From Drosophila miranda (Eukaryota > Arthropoda > Insecta > Diptera > Drosophilidae), in the NCBI RefSeq assembly GCF_003369915.1, contig NC_046675.1:8184001-8248000 (forward strand): 64,000 bases of DNA. Direction: 5' to 3'. The notes beneath the pieces were generated by a model that saw only the letters and a program-made list of their open reading frames with translations, was not told where the DNA came from and ran no database searches. The translations under genes were made by a program, and so were the position numbers. The first letter of the stretch is position 1; each line of letters starts with the position of its first letter. This document shows positions 23,995-35,219 of the stretch, one piece after another.

Positions 23995-26900
23995 CTATTT
24001 CTTGCCATCTTTCCTTACATTACTAAATGTAAAAAGCTTGTTAAACTGCTTGTTATTCCGATTGTTGGGACGATTCTGAAAGAATTTGGAAATAAATTAG
24101 CGAGGAACTGGAAATATGGGAGCCTCTCTCTCACCTTTCCGCGTATTGTCTGCTTGATCTCTGTGCCACGGGCTCGTTGTGCTCCGCCCTGGAACTGCCG
24201 GAAGTCCACGTTCTTGTAGTCAAAGTTGTTGCCTTGTGGCTTGGGCTGCTGGACCACCGGTTGACTGGAGCTCTGGGGATGATTGCCACGTGCCTTGCCC
24301 CCCCTGAAGCGCTGGAACTGCTGACGCTTCTGCTGGCGCTTGCTCGGTGCTTCCGCTGCCTGTGGTATGGGCTTTTTCTGTATAGGAACTTCTACGACAT
24401 CGTCGTCCTCGTCACTGATGCAGGTTATTGACTCGTTCTTCACTACTCCTCGCACTGGCACTGACTCTGGCTTGGGTTTGATGTTCCCCTCCTTCAATCG
24501 CTTGCTGGTGCTGGGATGCTGGTCAGAGTCGGGTTTGTGCTTACGCTTCAGCTGTTCCTTTAGCGGCAGGCTGTAGACGGCATCATCTGCCGCCTCGACC
24601 TTACCTGGGGAGGACTCCAATTTGATGTCCTCTGTCGGGGTCGCTGGCGGGCAGAGACGACGCTTGAGCAGTTCTTTGCTTTCCCGTGCCCGCTGGTCGG
24701 CCTTCACCTGCTCCATGAGCGGAAGGATGGCCAGGTAGCGTTTATAGGGCATGCGCAGCACCTGGCTCTCCTTGCGCAAGTGCACCAGACGCATCTCTTC
24801 GTCCGGAGTGGAAGCGGTTGGCTTCGCGAACAGAGTCAGGGCCGGCACCGCCAGGGGGACATCGTCTCTGGGTTGCTCCTCCTCCGCTGGCAGCTGCAGC
24901 TTTCCCGACGCGTTGCGGTTGAGCAGCGTGGGCAGGTCATCGCGCGTCTCCTCCAAGTGCGTGAAGTCGTGCGGACAGTAGAGTTTGTTGCCGTAGTCCT
25001 TGCTGGTGGGTGGCAGGACCTGCGGTTGGCTGCGGGCTTCCAGAATGGGCTGAAAGAGCAAAAGCAGAAGAGATACAATATCCATTTCCCACTACTATAT
25101 AACTACTTCCTATATAGAATGGCTTAAATGATGACATGCACTGAAATGGTGCGTAAGTTTTTGATTTCAACATTAAGTACAATCAATCGTGAATGGATAC
25201 AGGGCAGTGGAGCAGCCAGGAACGGAGATAAGATGGAGGGCCGAGTTCTCGGCGTAACTCACTTTAACCAGCGGCTGTTCGCGCGCCTTCAGCACGATCT
25301 GGTGGAGCGCGTGCAGCTGCTGGCGCACCAGCGGCGGTATGGGATTGCAGCAGGCGAGAATGCCCTGCATCTCCCGGGGCAGGCTCTCGGCAATCTGGAG
25401 CATCATGTGATTGGGCAGCACATAGCCGTAGCTCTCGTCCTCTTGGCGCGCAGTCGCATCCCGCCACTGGAAAATGCCACGCAAGGCGTGCAGCTGTCGA
25501 TTGTCGAAGGACCGCTTCGTCTTTCGCACCAGATCGAGATGCGATTCGGGTCCGACGTGGGGTTTCGTGTAGCGCTTCTTGCACACCTCCGTGCTCAGTT
25601 GGTAGACGGTGAGCAGGGCCTGCGACTGTCCTTGCTCGGCCTGTAGCAGGTCGTTGGTCATACGCTCGTACACGTAAATCAAATAATGCGTGTCCTGGCG
25701 AGCGTAGTCGATAAGCTGCTGGGGCAGCGGCCGCATGCGCCAGTCGGCCAGCTGGAGGCTCTTGTCCACGTCCAGGTCCACGTAGTGTTTGAGGAGAAAA
25801 GCCAGCGACAGGCGAGCCATATTTAGGGCCTTAGCCGCCCGATGGGTGTCGAACATGTTGACGACGTACAGCGAAAGATCGCGCTGCAACCACTCGATGT
25901 CCTGGTCAGCGCCGTGGAGGATCTTCACCTTCTTTGGATCCGTTAGTACCAGGTTCAGGACGTGCATCTCCTCGCGCAGCGCGAGACTGTCGAATATGTA
26001 GTCCTTGGTGCGGGTGGACATCTGCACCAAGCAGGTGATGCCCATGAATGTGCGATACGAGTGGTGCTCCACATCGATGGCTATGTGGGGCGCCCGTCGC
26101 AGCTCTTCCAGGGCCTGGCTTAACTTTTCCACACTGTCGACGAGCATCAGCTCGGTAGCCGCGGGCGGAGCAGGCAGCAGAGGCGTCTGCCTCTGGAGCT
26201 GCTCCGCCGACGGTTCCAGCTTCATCAGCTCAAACTCGTACGGATGCAGATAGGCATGCACATTGCCCGCCTCGTCGTACTCTGGCAGCAGTGCCAGCGG
26301 CTTCAAGGAGTTTGGCTTCTCCTTGAGGCGTGGCACAAACGGATTTTGATCACTGTTGTCCACTGGCGTCTTGAAATTCATCTGGGGCCGCATTATGTTC
26401 TTGGCTGCGAACAGGCGAGCGGAGAGCACGTTACGCTGCGGCGTGGGCGGCCACCTGTTCCAGCTTCCCGCCTTTGGGGTTTCCGACTTGGCGAACTCTG
26501 CTGGTGCCGTCGCCGCTGGCGTGGAGGGGCTCATAACATCCACCTGCGTCTCCAGCACCATGTGTGGTTTCCTCCGCTGGCCAGCTTTGATGTCCAGATT
26601 CGTCGTAATACGCTCGAAGATTATATCGTTGCACTCCTGGACCATTTCGAACTGTTCCTCCGTGTGGCGTCTGTAAAATGAGAAAAAAAAGAGGACTTAT
26701 GAAGGACTTGTAAGGGCCGCCGGTGCTTACTTTTTAATGTCGTCCTTGATCTCTTCGGCCTGCATCACGTTTCCTATGAGGCCGATTAGCCGCTGGGACA
26801 GATCGTCTATGACACGCGAATACCCCGGATAGCCGAGATATAGGGAGCGGGCGGTTCCCTGTGGAAAGGAGTTGCAGGCACGTGTGGCGGCCACCACATT

Positions 26901-27110
26901 CTTAAAGGCTTGCTAAAAGAAAAACAGAAAAACACCCATTAGAATGTGGAAACAGGAGGCAGCGACCGCTCGCACCTTTGTGAAATCTTTAATATCGCCA
27001 ATGCCACTGTCTGGTGCTGGCGCTGATTCTATTTTCGGCGGCTGATCAGGCTGCTCAGGCTGATCATCCTCCGCCTGATCCTCCTGTTTTCTTTTCAATA
27101 AACGCTGCAT
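23995..27110 (-). CDS. Rrp6: Rrp6 / EXOSC10, nuclear exosome 3'-5' exoribonuclease (906 aa)
   Basis: Five exons on the minus strand: 27,110-26,976, 26,912-26,731, 26,670-25,263, 25,049-24,135 and 24,075-23,995. All junctions keep phase. The protein trims and degrades nuclear RNAs with the exosome. The N-terminal part (residues about 46-150) matches the PMC2NT domain that binds the Rrp47-type partner. The DEDD-Y nuclease core follows: AIDVEHHSY (Asp305, Glu307), HGADQDIEW (Asp361, Asp363) and YARQDTHYL (Tyr428, Asp432), so it looks catalytically intact. An HRDC domain lies at about 494-569. The C-terminal 330 residues are charged, with basic nuclear-signal clusters and a glycine/glutamine-rich tail. 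It is divergent with Tam41 (about 490 bp between starts) and convergent with CG3631. Confidence 0.95.
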
Positions 27111-27375
27111 GTTTCCCCTATTGTTGTAAATGTTCTGATCTGTTCCTACAAAAAATGTGCGTTTTTCTTCTTCTTATTTCATCCAAAAGAAACAAAAACA
27201 TATATAATTTAGAGTTTGTCAACACCTCCGGCGGCAAAATTTAAGAAAAAGCATTAAGCACTACTCGCACAGCTCAATAGACCAGTACGAGGGCGAGAGG
27301 GAAATCGGTTCAGTTTGGAAATTTATAGTGAACAATTTAGACGTTAAATAAACAGAATATAAACATTCGACTAAA

Positions 27376-27543
27376 ATGTGCCTGCCTTCTGTTGTTGCAG
27401 CACTGGCGCTATCTGAGACGCTTCGCAGCACTGCACAACAGCTGTCGCGGGGAGGACGAAGAAGAAACGGTTCCAGTACCGGTGGCCAGCAATTCGGGAA
27501 TAAAATCAACATCCTCCTGCACAATCAAGAACCCAAAACGTAA
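27376..27543 (+). other. Upstream ORF (55 codons) in the Tam41 leader
   Basis: The frame starts with MCLPSVVAALALSETL, has an Arg-rich middle and stops at 27,541-27,543, 60 bp before the Tam41 start. It is not in frame with Tam41. A GT at 27,540 and CAG ending at 27,576 would delimit only 37 bp, too short for a usual fly intron, and would not join the frames. It may act as a translation-attenuating uORF. Its mitochondrial-presequence look is noted but not used to extend the protein. Confidence 0.35.
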
Positions 27544-27602
27544 TTATAAAGCATTTACTAGTCCCGCTCTAACCAGCTGCGCAACCTCCACTCAATTCCA
27601 CC

Positions 27603-28619
27603 ATGATGGACCTGTACAGGCGCACGGTGACGCGATTCCCCCTGGGCAGCGTAAGCTACATGTTTGCCTACGGATCGGGCGTCAAGCAGCAGGTGGGCTA
27701 CAACGAGATCGGCGCAAACCCGGCCCCGAATAGCGTCATCGATCTGGTGTTTTGTGTGCGCGACTCGCTCGGCTTCCACGCGGAGAACATGCACCGCCAT
27801 CCCAGCCACTATTCGGCGTTGAGGCACCTGGGTCCGCGGTTTGTGGCAAAGTACCAGGAGCGGGTGGGTGCCGGTGTATACTTCAACACGCTGGTGCCGC
27901 TGCAGGACGTGGGGCTGACCATCAAGTACGGCGTGGTGTCGGAGGACAGCCTGATCGAGGATCTGAAGCACTGGCGGCACCTGTATCTGGCCGGGCGGCT
28001 TCAGAAGCCGGTCACGGATCTCGTTAATCCCACAGACAATCCACTGCTGAAGTCCGCCCTCGACAAAAACCTGTTGTCGGCCCTCCTAGTGGCCCTGCTG
28101 CTGCTGCCCGAGAAGTTCACCGCCTACGAGCTGTTCCTGGCCATTGCCGGGCTCAGCTACAAAGGCGACTTCCGCATGATCTTCGGCGAGAACAAACAAA
28201 AGGTCCACAACATAGTGACGCCGCAGATAACCGAGTTCTTCGCCCTCTACCAGCCGTCCATGAGTCTGCTGGACAAGTACGTGGCCGTCAACATGCACGG
28301 GCAGGAGCCGGGCTCCTGCAAGCCGGCCATTCTCTTCGAGCAGGACAAGTCGCGCCTGGCCACGTCGCAGCATTTGCGCCGCATGCCCAAGGAGCTGAGG
28401 CGACGTCTCCAGAGCAATGCCGCCAGCCACGGAGACTTCCCCGAAGTGGTGGAGCATCTGTCTATGTCCCCGCTGCTGCCGAAGGTCCTGCAGGCCTCCG
28501 TCAACGACATCGTGTGGCGCAGCAGTGTGACGCAGTCGTTGAAGAACATCGCCAGTGCGGGAGTCTTAAAGTCGCTCATCTACAGCTGCCGCAAGGCCCA
28601 GAAGACGTTTGCGGTTTAG
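27603..28619 (+). CDS. Tam41: Tam41, mitochondrial CDP-diacylglycerol synthase (338 aa)
   Basis: A single-exon CDS starting MMDLYRRT. Tam41 makes CDP-diacylglycerol from phosphatidic acid and CTP on the matrix side of the inner membrane, the first committed step to cardiolipin. The nucleotidyltransferase signature is clear: FAYGSGVKQQ (Gly24-Ser25) followed by VIDLVFCVRD (Asp47, Asp54), then conserved HPSHYSALRHLG and YGVVSEDSLIEDL. Length fits the family (about 320-385). The start is at 27,603 because an in-frame stop (27,570-27,572) precedes it and the context CCACCATGATGG is good. A second Met follows at once. The gene is divergent from Rrp6. The 262 bp to the next gene on the same strand show no AATAAA, so read-through or dicistronic transcription is possible. 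Confidence 0.93.
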   Translation: MMDLYRRTVTRFPLGSVSYMFAYGSGVKQQVGYNEIGANPAPNSVIDLVFCVRDSLGFHAENMHRHPSHYSALRHLGPRFVAKYQERVGAGVYFNTLVPLQDVGLTIKYGVVSEDSLIEDLKHWRHLYLAGRLQKPVTDLVNPTDNPLLKSALDKNLLSALLVALLLLPEKFTAYELFLAIAGLSYKGDFRMIFGENKQKVHNIVTPQITEFFALYQPSMSLLDKYVAVNMHGQEPGSCKPAILFEQDKSRLATSQHLRRMPKELRRRLQSNAASHGDFPEVVEHLSMSPLLPKVLQASVNDIVWRSSVTQSLKNIASAGVLKSLIYSCRKAQKTFAV

Positions 28620-28881
28620 GTCCGTCCCATCCAAAATCCAATCCTAATCTTCGACTCCTTTTCGGCATTCAAAATGCTCCCTAGGCTGCCATTTACTGAC
28701 TAAGTTGCTTCGTCTCCCGCTTCCTTATGTTGTATAATTTTAAGCACAAAAGTTGTTACATTCAATACAGAGACAGTAGCTCAAAAGCGAAAGAACCCAC
28801 GAGTTTTTTTAGGGGTGCCTCCTTATCGTTTCTTAATTTTGATTTACCCATTATTACTCTCGCCAGCAGCGACCAGCAGAC

Positions 28882-29966
28882 ATGTCCAGCGATGACTGCA
28901 GCAGCGACAGCAGCAGTTCCAGCGAGGAGCTGCAGCGTAAGCGGATGCACAAGAAGTCCAGCAAGGATGTGGACAAGTCCAAGAAGAAAAAGTCAAAGAA
29001 GCACAAAAAGGAGAAGCGCCGGCACAAGGAGAAGAAGCGCAGCAGGCGGGAAGAGCAGCCGCAGGCTGCGCCAAAGCCAACAGTCTCTGTAAGTCTACCG
29101 CCTGCTGAAGATCAAGAGGGTGCCTTCGGTGCCCCTCTGCCGCCGCATCTGCGGAAGGAGGTGAAGACTGAACCGCCCCAGATGATAGGTCCCATCCTGC
29201 CCAGCGACTTTCCCAAGGCAGCCTCACCATCTGCGGCTGACCCTTCACCAGAAGAGAATGAGGATGACGATGATGACATGAGTGGAACTTTTGGCCCCAT
29301 GCCGAATGCCACCCAAGTGGAGCTCGAGGAGCGGGCGCTGGCCCTGAAACTGTCCGTCCTGCAGGGCGGCGGTCTGGGCCCCTCCACAAATGACAAGGAC
29401 GGGCGCGAGGAGTGGATGCTGGAGCTGCCCGAAGTGGGCCTCAAGGGTGGCCTGGCAGCTCTCAACAACCTGAAGCGTACCTTTTACCAGGGCAAAGAGC
29501 GGCCCGATTTCAGCGACCGTTCTGACTGGACAAAGACGCCGCAGAGTGCGGCAGCTGCGGCCGTCGCTGGGCCCAAGCCTTGCAGCTCCAAGGAGCTGGA
29601 GCAGATCGCCCAGGCCAAGTATGTGCAGCAGCGGGATGACGAACAGGAAAGCATGGCAAAGAAGCACAAGAAGAAACACAAGCGAGACGAGTCCCTGGTG
29701 GCGCTGCACCAAAAGAAGCTTCGCAAGGAGCAAAAGGAGAGGGTGAGCCACAAATGGTATAACTCTTAATAATTGATAACAATATTGCGGGTTTTCCGCA
29801 GGAGAAAGAACTGGCTGCCGCCGGCTTGAAGGCCGAGCGTCGTCCCTTTAGTCGCGACGTGGACCTGAAGCTGAACAAGATTGACTCCAATCAAACCAAA
29901 CAGATTGTGGACAAGGCCAAGATACTGAATAGCAAGTTCTCCCGGGGACAGTCCAAGTATCTCTGA
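28882..29966 (+). CDS. GPALPP1-like DUF3752 protein (341 aa)
   Basis: Two exons, 28,882-29,742 and 29,802-29,966, with a 59-bp intron. The N-terminus is Ser-rich and then strongly basic (Lys/Arg runs at about residues 20-57), followed by GAPLPP (83-88), GPILP (103-107) and GPMPN (138-142) repeats, which give the GPALPP1 family its name. The C-terminal half carries the DUF3752 domain (REEWMLELPE, then SDWTKTP) and ends with basic coiled-coil sequence through SKFSRGQSKYL. The domain is found in eukaryotic nuclear proteins linked to splicing; the precise function is not established. The gene follows Tam41 head-to-tail and is convergent with CycC (150 bp between stop codons). Confidence 0.88.
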
Positions 29967-30116
29967 GGGCTCCATATGGGGCGGCCATATTTAAGCTTAA
30001 AATATCCTTTTAATCGCTATAGTATAAATATATGTATGTATAGGTATAAAATTTGAAAAAAGAAACCTATTTAAGCAATACTCGTCTCGTTTAAATCTAA
30101 AAGAATGTCGTATAGA

Positions 30117-30992
30117 TCAGCGCTGTGGCGGTGGCTTGGGTTTCGGTATTTTGGACAGCAACATTTGTATTTCATCCTTCTCCTTCCAGTCCTTCCACAT
30201 CTCGTAGAGATTGACAATGGCCCGAACGATCTCCTGGACCTTGTCGAGGTCCACGTTCAGCTCTGCGAACCACTGCTTGGTGGAGTCCTTCTGGAGTATA
30301 ACGCAAGCGATCTGCAGGCAGGCAATGGCAATCTAAAAAAGAGATCGGTTGAGACTGGGCCTGGGACCATTTGCAGTAACGGGGAGAGGAACGTGGCATG
30401 ATACCTGATAGGGCGGGTAGAGTAGACAGACGTCGGTGCGCAGGGAGTCGTTGACGATGCGCCAGCTGAGCGTGAGCAACTGGTCCTCCTGGCCCATGTC
30501 CTGCACGAGCTGGAGCAGTGGTCGGTACGGCTGGTACACTATTAGACAGCAGTCGAGATTCTCCAGCAGGTAGAACTCGCACTCCAGTATGTGGTTCGTG
30601 CGGTAGGGGAACTCCTGCGTGTAGGCATAGCTGAACTTGGTCTTGATGGCCGACTGGCAGATGGATATCAGCCGGGAGTTGGATATGACGCCGAACTCCT
30701 CCACTTTGGAGGCCAGCAGTATGCAGGTGGGTGCCAAGAGCAGCGGATCAATGTTCTTCAGCGAATTCCTGGCATAGAACCGCTTGAAGTACACGGTGGC
30801 AGTGGCTATCACCTGCTGGCGCAGCTTCAGCTGCTCGCCCAACACCTGGATCACGTTGGCAAAGAATATGAACACTTTCTGGTACTCGTCCTCGTTCAGA
30901 GACAGCAGATCGTGCTGTCGCTCCCTCAGCAAATCCTGCTTGTCCAGTATCCACTGCTGCGAGTGGGAGCTCTGCCAAAAGTTTCCCGCCAT
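30117..30992 (-). CDS. CycC: Cyclin C, Mediator CDK8-module subunit (267 aa)
   Basis: Two exons, 30,992-30,405 and 30,332-30,117, with a 72-bp intron. The protein begins MAGNFWQSSHSQQW, the diagnostic N-terminal helix of cyclin C. Two cyclin boxes follow at about residues 40-145 and 150-245, with LLASKVEEFG in the first. The length of 267 aa equals my recollection of the fly protein and is near human CCNC (283). Cyclin C activates Cdk8 within the Mediator kinase module and regulates RNA polymerase II transcription. The start lies 306 bp from the start of the divergent UQCR-C1 gene, so the promoter region is shared. Confidence 0.95.
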
Positions 30993-31157
30993 TGTGAACT
31001 AAGTGGGCTGTGGCCCAAATTGAATAGAAAGTACTATTTTTCCGTTTACAATCTAAATTCAACTGTATGTTTCCCAGCAACAAACGCTTAACCAAAAAGA
31101 AAATTCGATTTTATTAAATAGTGTTGAACACCGCGCATTGGTTTCATCCAGCCCTGA

Positions 31158-31165
31158 CAGCTGTT
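31158..31165 (+). promoter_or_regulatory. E-box core-promoter motif between CycC and UQCR-C1
   Basis: CAGCTGTT (motif-5 class) lies in the 305-bp shared upstream region, about 140 bp before the UQCR-C1 start and 166 bp beyond the CycC start. No TATA box is seen in the interval. This fits a dispersed housekeeping promoter. Function is inferred. Confidence 0.35.
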
Positions 31166-31297
31166 CGAGCGCAGCCAACTTATCCCACCCTGTGAATGAG
31201 TGTGAAGTCGTGTGTGTGTGCGTGAATTTTCATCAGCGCCGAAGGCAAACGTTTAAGTAATTTTAAGTTAATAAGAATTAAACGATAGAAGCAAACG

Positions 31298-33220
31298 ATG
31301 GCGTTGCGTGTTCTTGGAGTAACGCAGAATATGCGCTCATTCTTGCGAGGCGTAGACCTCATCAAGGTAAGTCCCACCCGTTCGATTACGCTGACCAGGA
31401 TACAAATTACGTAATTTGAACGGCCACAAACTGCACTTGATTCCGAGCAGTGCGCGCTCTCTTCCTCCCGGTCGGGACTGCCGATGTCCAGGCAGTCAGC
31501 AGCGCACCAGTTTAATGGGCGGAAAATTCGCAACATTTCTGTGGAAAATGTTGTTGAATGGATTTTGAGGTTATGGTTATGATTTACTTAACTAATCTTT
31601 TGCGTCGCTTATCCGATCCCACAGCGCTCTAAGTCGACTGCCACCCTGCAGAAGACTCTGCTGAACATACCCGCCACCCAGGTGACCAAGCTGGACAATG
31701 GTCTGCGCGTCGCTAGCGAGGATTCTGGCGCTGCCACCGCCACCGTCGGTCTCTGGATCGATGCTGGCTCCCGTTCTGAGAACGAGAGGAACAACGGCGT
31801 GGCCCACTTCCTGGAGCACATGGCCTTCAAGGTGAGTGGTCGATAATTCCGCATTCCGCATAGTTTATAAAACATTACGTCTTTTTAGGGCACCGCCAAG
31901 CGCTCCCAGACCGACTTGGAGCTGGAGGTTGAGAACCTGGGCGCCCATCTAAATGCCTACACGTCTCGCGAGCAGACCGTCTTCTACGCCAAGTGCTTGT
32001 CCAAGGACGTACCGAAGGCCGTTGAAATTCTGGCCGACATTATCCAAAACTCCAAGCTGGAAGAGGAGAAGATTGCCCGCGAGCGTTCGGTCATCCTGCG
32101 CGAGATGCAAGAGATTGAGAGCAACCTCCAGGAGGTGGTGTTCGATCACTTGCATGCCACCGCCTACCAGGGCACCCCGTTGGGACAGACCATCCTTGGC
32201 CCCACCAAGAACATTCAGTGCGTATTACAAAAATATGACAGACTCCTGGGCATCCCCGGCTCATTGCTTGTTTTTGCGCAGGTCCATTGGCAAATCCGAC
32301 TTGACCGACTACATCCAGACCCACTACGAGGCATCTCGCATTGTCCTGGCCGCCGCCGGCGGTGTGAAGCATGAGGATTTGGTCCAACTGGCCGGCTCGA
32401 GCCTGGGCCGTCTGGAGGCTAGCACGCTGCCACCAGAGATCACTCCCTGCCGTTTCACCGGCTCTGAGGTCCGTGTGCGCGACGATTCCCTTCCCCTAGC
32501 CCATGTGGCTGTCGCCGTTGAGGGTTGCGGCTGGACCGATCAGGACAACATCCCATTGATGGTGGCCAACACCTTGGTGGGTGCCTGGGATCGCTCTCAG
32601 GGCGGTGGAGCCAACAATGCCTCCAACCTGGCCCGTGCCAGCGCCGAGGACAGTGAGTATATAAATCAGTAGTAATCTCACATACGAGTTCACCCAGTCT
32701 GACGCTCCACCCACAGACCTGTGCCACAGCTTCCAGTCGTTCAACACCTGCTACAAGGACACCGGTCTTTGGGGCATTTACTTCGTGTGCGATCCTCTGC
32801 AGTGTGAGGTAAGCCATAGATATTCATCTCTCGCTAAAAACCACTCGGATATAACAATGAGATTCGCATTGGCAGGACATGATCTTCAACATTCAGACGG
32901 AGTGGATGCGTCTCTGCACCATGGTCACCGAGGCCGAGGTGGAGCGCGCCAAGAACTTGCTGAAGACCAACATGCTGCTGCAGCTGGACGGAACCACCCC
33001 CATCTGCGAGGACATTGGCCGCCAGATTCTGTGCTACAACCGCCGCATCCCATTGCACGAGCTGGAGCAGCGCATCAACGATGTCAGTGTGTTGAATGTG
33101 CGCAATGTGGCCATGAAGTATATCTACGACAGATGCCCTGCCGTCGCCGCTGTGGGACCCGTCGAGAACCTGCCCGACTACAACAGAATTCGCTCCTCCA
33201 TGTACTGGTTGAGGGTCTAA
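31298..33220 (+). CDS. UQCR-C1: UQCR-C1 / mitochondrial processing peptidase beta-type subunit (470 aa)
   Basis: Six exons: 31,298-31,366, 31,625-31,831, 31,889-32,217, 32,282-32,652, 32,717-32,808 and 32,876-33,220; all phases agree. It is an M16 pitrilysin-family protein of the mitochondrial matrix and complex III. The inverted zinc motif HFLEH (His84, Glu87, His88) and the distal Glu164 in [10 protein letters not shown] are intact, so peptidase activity is plausible, unlike vertebrate core 1 in which the site is altered. Exon 1 encodes a basic presequence ([18 protein letters not shown]). A second M16 domain fills the C-terminal half. The orthologue is CG3731, which is similar to both PMPCB and UQCRC1; I cannot tell which role dominates. 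It converges on Dph2, with 160 bp between the stop codons. Confidence 0.95.
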
Positions 33221-33379
33221 GTGATCGCGCTAGGCGTTCCCGTCCCGCTCCCCTGTGGTTGGACATGTACGAGTAGTTTAATCCAAGAAAATGTCATGCA
33301 AAAAGATCAGTAAACCGAAAAATACCTACAATTACATGCACACGATCTGTTTCTGGCTAATGATCCATTTGGAGTGGTC

Positions 33380-33385
33380 TTTATT
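33380..33385 (-). terminator. Dph2 poly(A) signal overlapping its stop codon
   Basis: On the minus strand the last codons read CAT CAA TAA AGA, so the hexamer AATAAA (plus-strand tttatt, 33,380-33,385) contains the stop codon TAA (33,383-33,381). A GU-rich segment (CGTGTGCATG) follows about 35 nt downstream, where a cleavage element is expected. The 3' UTR would then be only about 15-30 nt. Confidence 0.6.
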
Positions 33386-34887
33386 GATGCGAGTACTTAA
33401 TCGGAATGCCACTGAGGCCTGGCTGCAGCTCGGCTGGCTCCGTTTGCCCCAGGGCCGGGTCCAGTCCCTGCCAGGTGCGGTCCTCGAACGTCAGCCCCGT
33501 ATTGGTGGTCATCAGAGCCATTTTGGCTTGGGTGGCCACAGCCAACGAGGCAGGGTCGCCCGCCGTCTCGAGCGACTCATTGGTCGCACCCCTCATGCGC
33601 CCGCTGACCAAGCTGACGTCGTGCTCGGGCACCGCCTGCTCATCGAAGGCAAGGAAGCGGCGTCCCTCGGGAAGCAGCTCTTTGAAATCGGTCACATACG
33701 CCTCGGGATACTTCATGTGCCAGGCGGGGTTCAGCGCCATCTCGGCCTCAAAGACCGAGACAATGGGCTTGTAGTATTCCTTGGAGTTGTACATGTTATT
33801 GAAGGGGCAACCGATCAGCACGAAGCAATCAATCTCCAGGAAGTTGGCCAGCTTTGCCGGATTGATGCGACCCACGGAGATGAGCTGTGTCTTGATGCCC
33901 CGAGCCTTGGCCATGGCCTGTAGGCGGGCGACCACATCCAGGTATCCATCGGCTGTCAAAGTGGCCACGATCAGGCCCAAGGTCTGCGCATCCTTGCACT
34001 TCTCGATGTAGAAGTAGCGCCTGCGTATGTACTGGGCTGTCAGGGGATTCTTCGAGCTGAGCGTGCCGGAGGCTCCATCGAAGATGTGCCATTGGAGGGC
34101 CGGCGCGGTCAAGGAGAGATTGGCAAAGCGCTGGTTATCGGAACCCACAAAGATGCAGATGCGCTCGCTGGCTGCCTTTGGGTGCTGCTTGGAGGCATCC
34201 GCATCCTCTTCGGCCAGAGGATACACTTCCAAAACCAGCTCTTTCGGCTGCAGTGCCTCATTGAGCTGTTTGTAGAGACTACTTGACCCGCCCAGCAGCT
34301 CGCGCAAATGGTGATAGCCAAGGTCCAGGTAAACACACACCTCACGCTCCCTGCACTCGGTCTGTAGGGCGGAGGCCAGCTTTTCCATCATCACTGGCGC
34401 ATCCAGGAACAGCCATGGGTACATGTAGAGCACGGGCAAGCGACTAGCCTTGCTCTGGCAGGCGTTGCCAAAGTGGATTACACTGTCTGCCTCCACGTGG
34501 GCGGCTGCAATTTCGTCCACACAACAGCTGCCATATGTGGTGTCTGCCATAATGAACACCTTGATGTCCTCTGGAGCCAGCGATTCCTTCAGGCTAACGC
34601 TGATGGCATTGCTGTGCGGCAAATAGTCATCCGGGAATTGCAGGCAGATCTGCAATGGATACAATTGCACTTAGATACTGGTTTTTCTGGTGTGAACATT
34701 ATGTACATACCCTCTTGAAGCTATTCTGTCGTATCCATCCGCTGCTCACTTTTCTGTGCGTTTCATTCCAGATTTGTTCGAATGTGACTTGTTCCTCGGC
34801 CTGCACTTCTGTCTCGCGCTCCAAGGCGGCTGTGTCCGAGCTGGAAAATGCAGATGCAGATGCAGTATCTGTTGGCGATGTTGTCAT
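33381..34887 (-). CDS. Dph2: Dph2, diphthamide biosynthesis subunit (481 aa)
   Basis: Two exons, 34,887-34,711 and 34,649-33,381, with a 61-bp intron. Dph1-Dph2 is the [4Fe-4S] radical-SAM enzyme that transfers the aminocarboxypropyl group to the elongation factor 2 histidine, the first step of diphthamide synthesis in the cytosol. Visible family features are IMADTTYGSCCVDEIAA (Cys101-Cys102), the HFGNACQS segment and, in the C-terminal part, FVLIGCPFNN with a further Cys. Length fits eukaryotic Dph2 (about 480-490), and the presence of a Ser/Thr-rich N-terminal extension is usual. A DRE lies 71 bp upstream of the start. Dph1 is excluded because of the overall match to the Dph2 branch; I am fairly sure of this. 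Confidence 0.93.
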
Positions 34888-34957
34888 GGTGGAATATTTT
34901 TTTTGCTTAAAAACTCATAAAATAAACAAAGATTTCCTTTTTACGGCCTTCGAAAAC

Positions 34958-34965
34958 TATCGATA
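34958..34965 (-). promoter_or_regulatory. DRE (TATCGATA) upstream of Dph2
   Basis: The palindrome TATCGATA lies 71 bp before the Dph2 start codon. DREF-bound DREs mark housekeeping promoters in flies. An additional TATCGATA occurs at 35,176 inside an AT run, where it is less persuasive. Confidence 0.55.
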
Positions 34966-35219
34966 AGAGGTCGGCAGTATCGATGCAGATTATATTTTGC
35001 AATGGGATAGGATCTTAATTGCATTAGACATAAATATAATAATAATAAATATAAAAAGAAGTTGCTATATCTGAATAAGTCCACCGATGTCCACTGAATT
35101 GTCAAGAAACAACAGAAAAATAGACCAGATTTGCTCAGAATTCATAAAAATAGTATCGCTTAAAAAATATATATATATCGATATACCGATCTATCAATAT
35201 ATTAACATCCCTGACGCTG

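Noticed and set aside
27540-27576. Possible 37-bp intron joining the Tam41 uORF to Tam41
   Set aside because: Too short for a fly intron, and the joined frames do not match the Tam41 reading frame.
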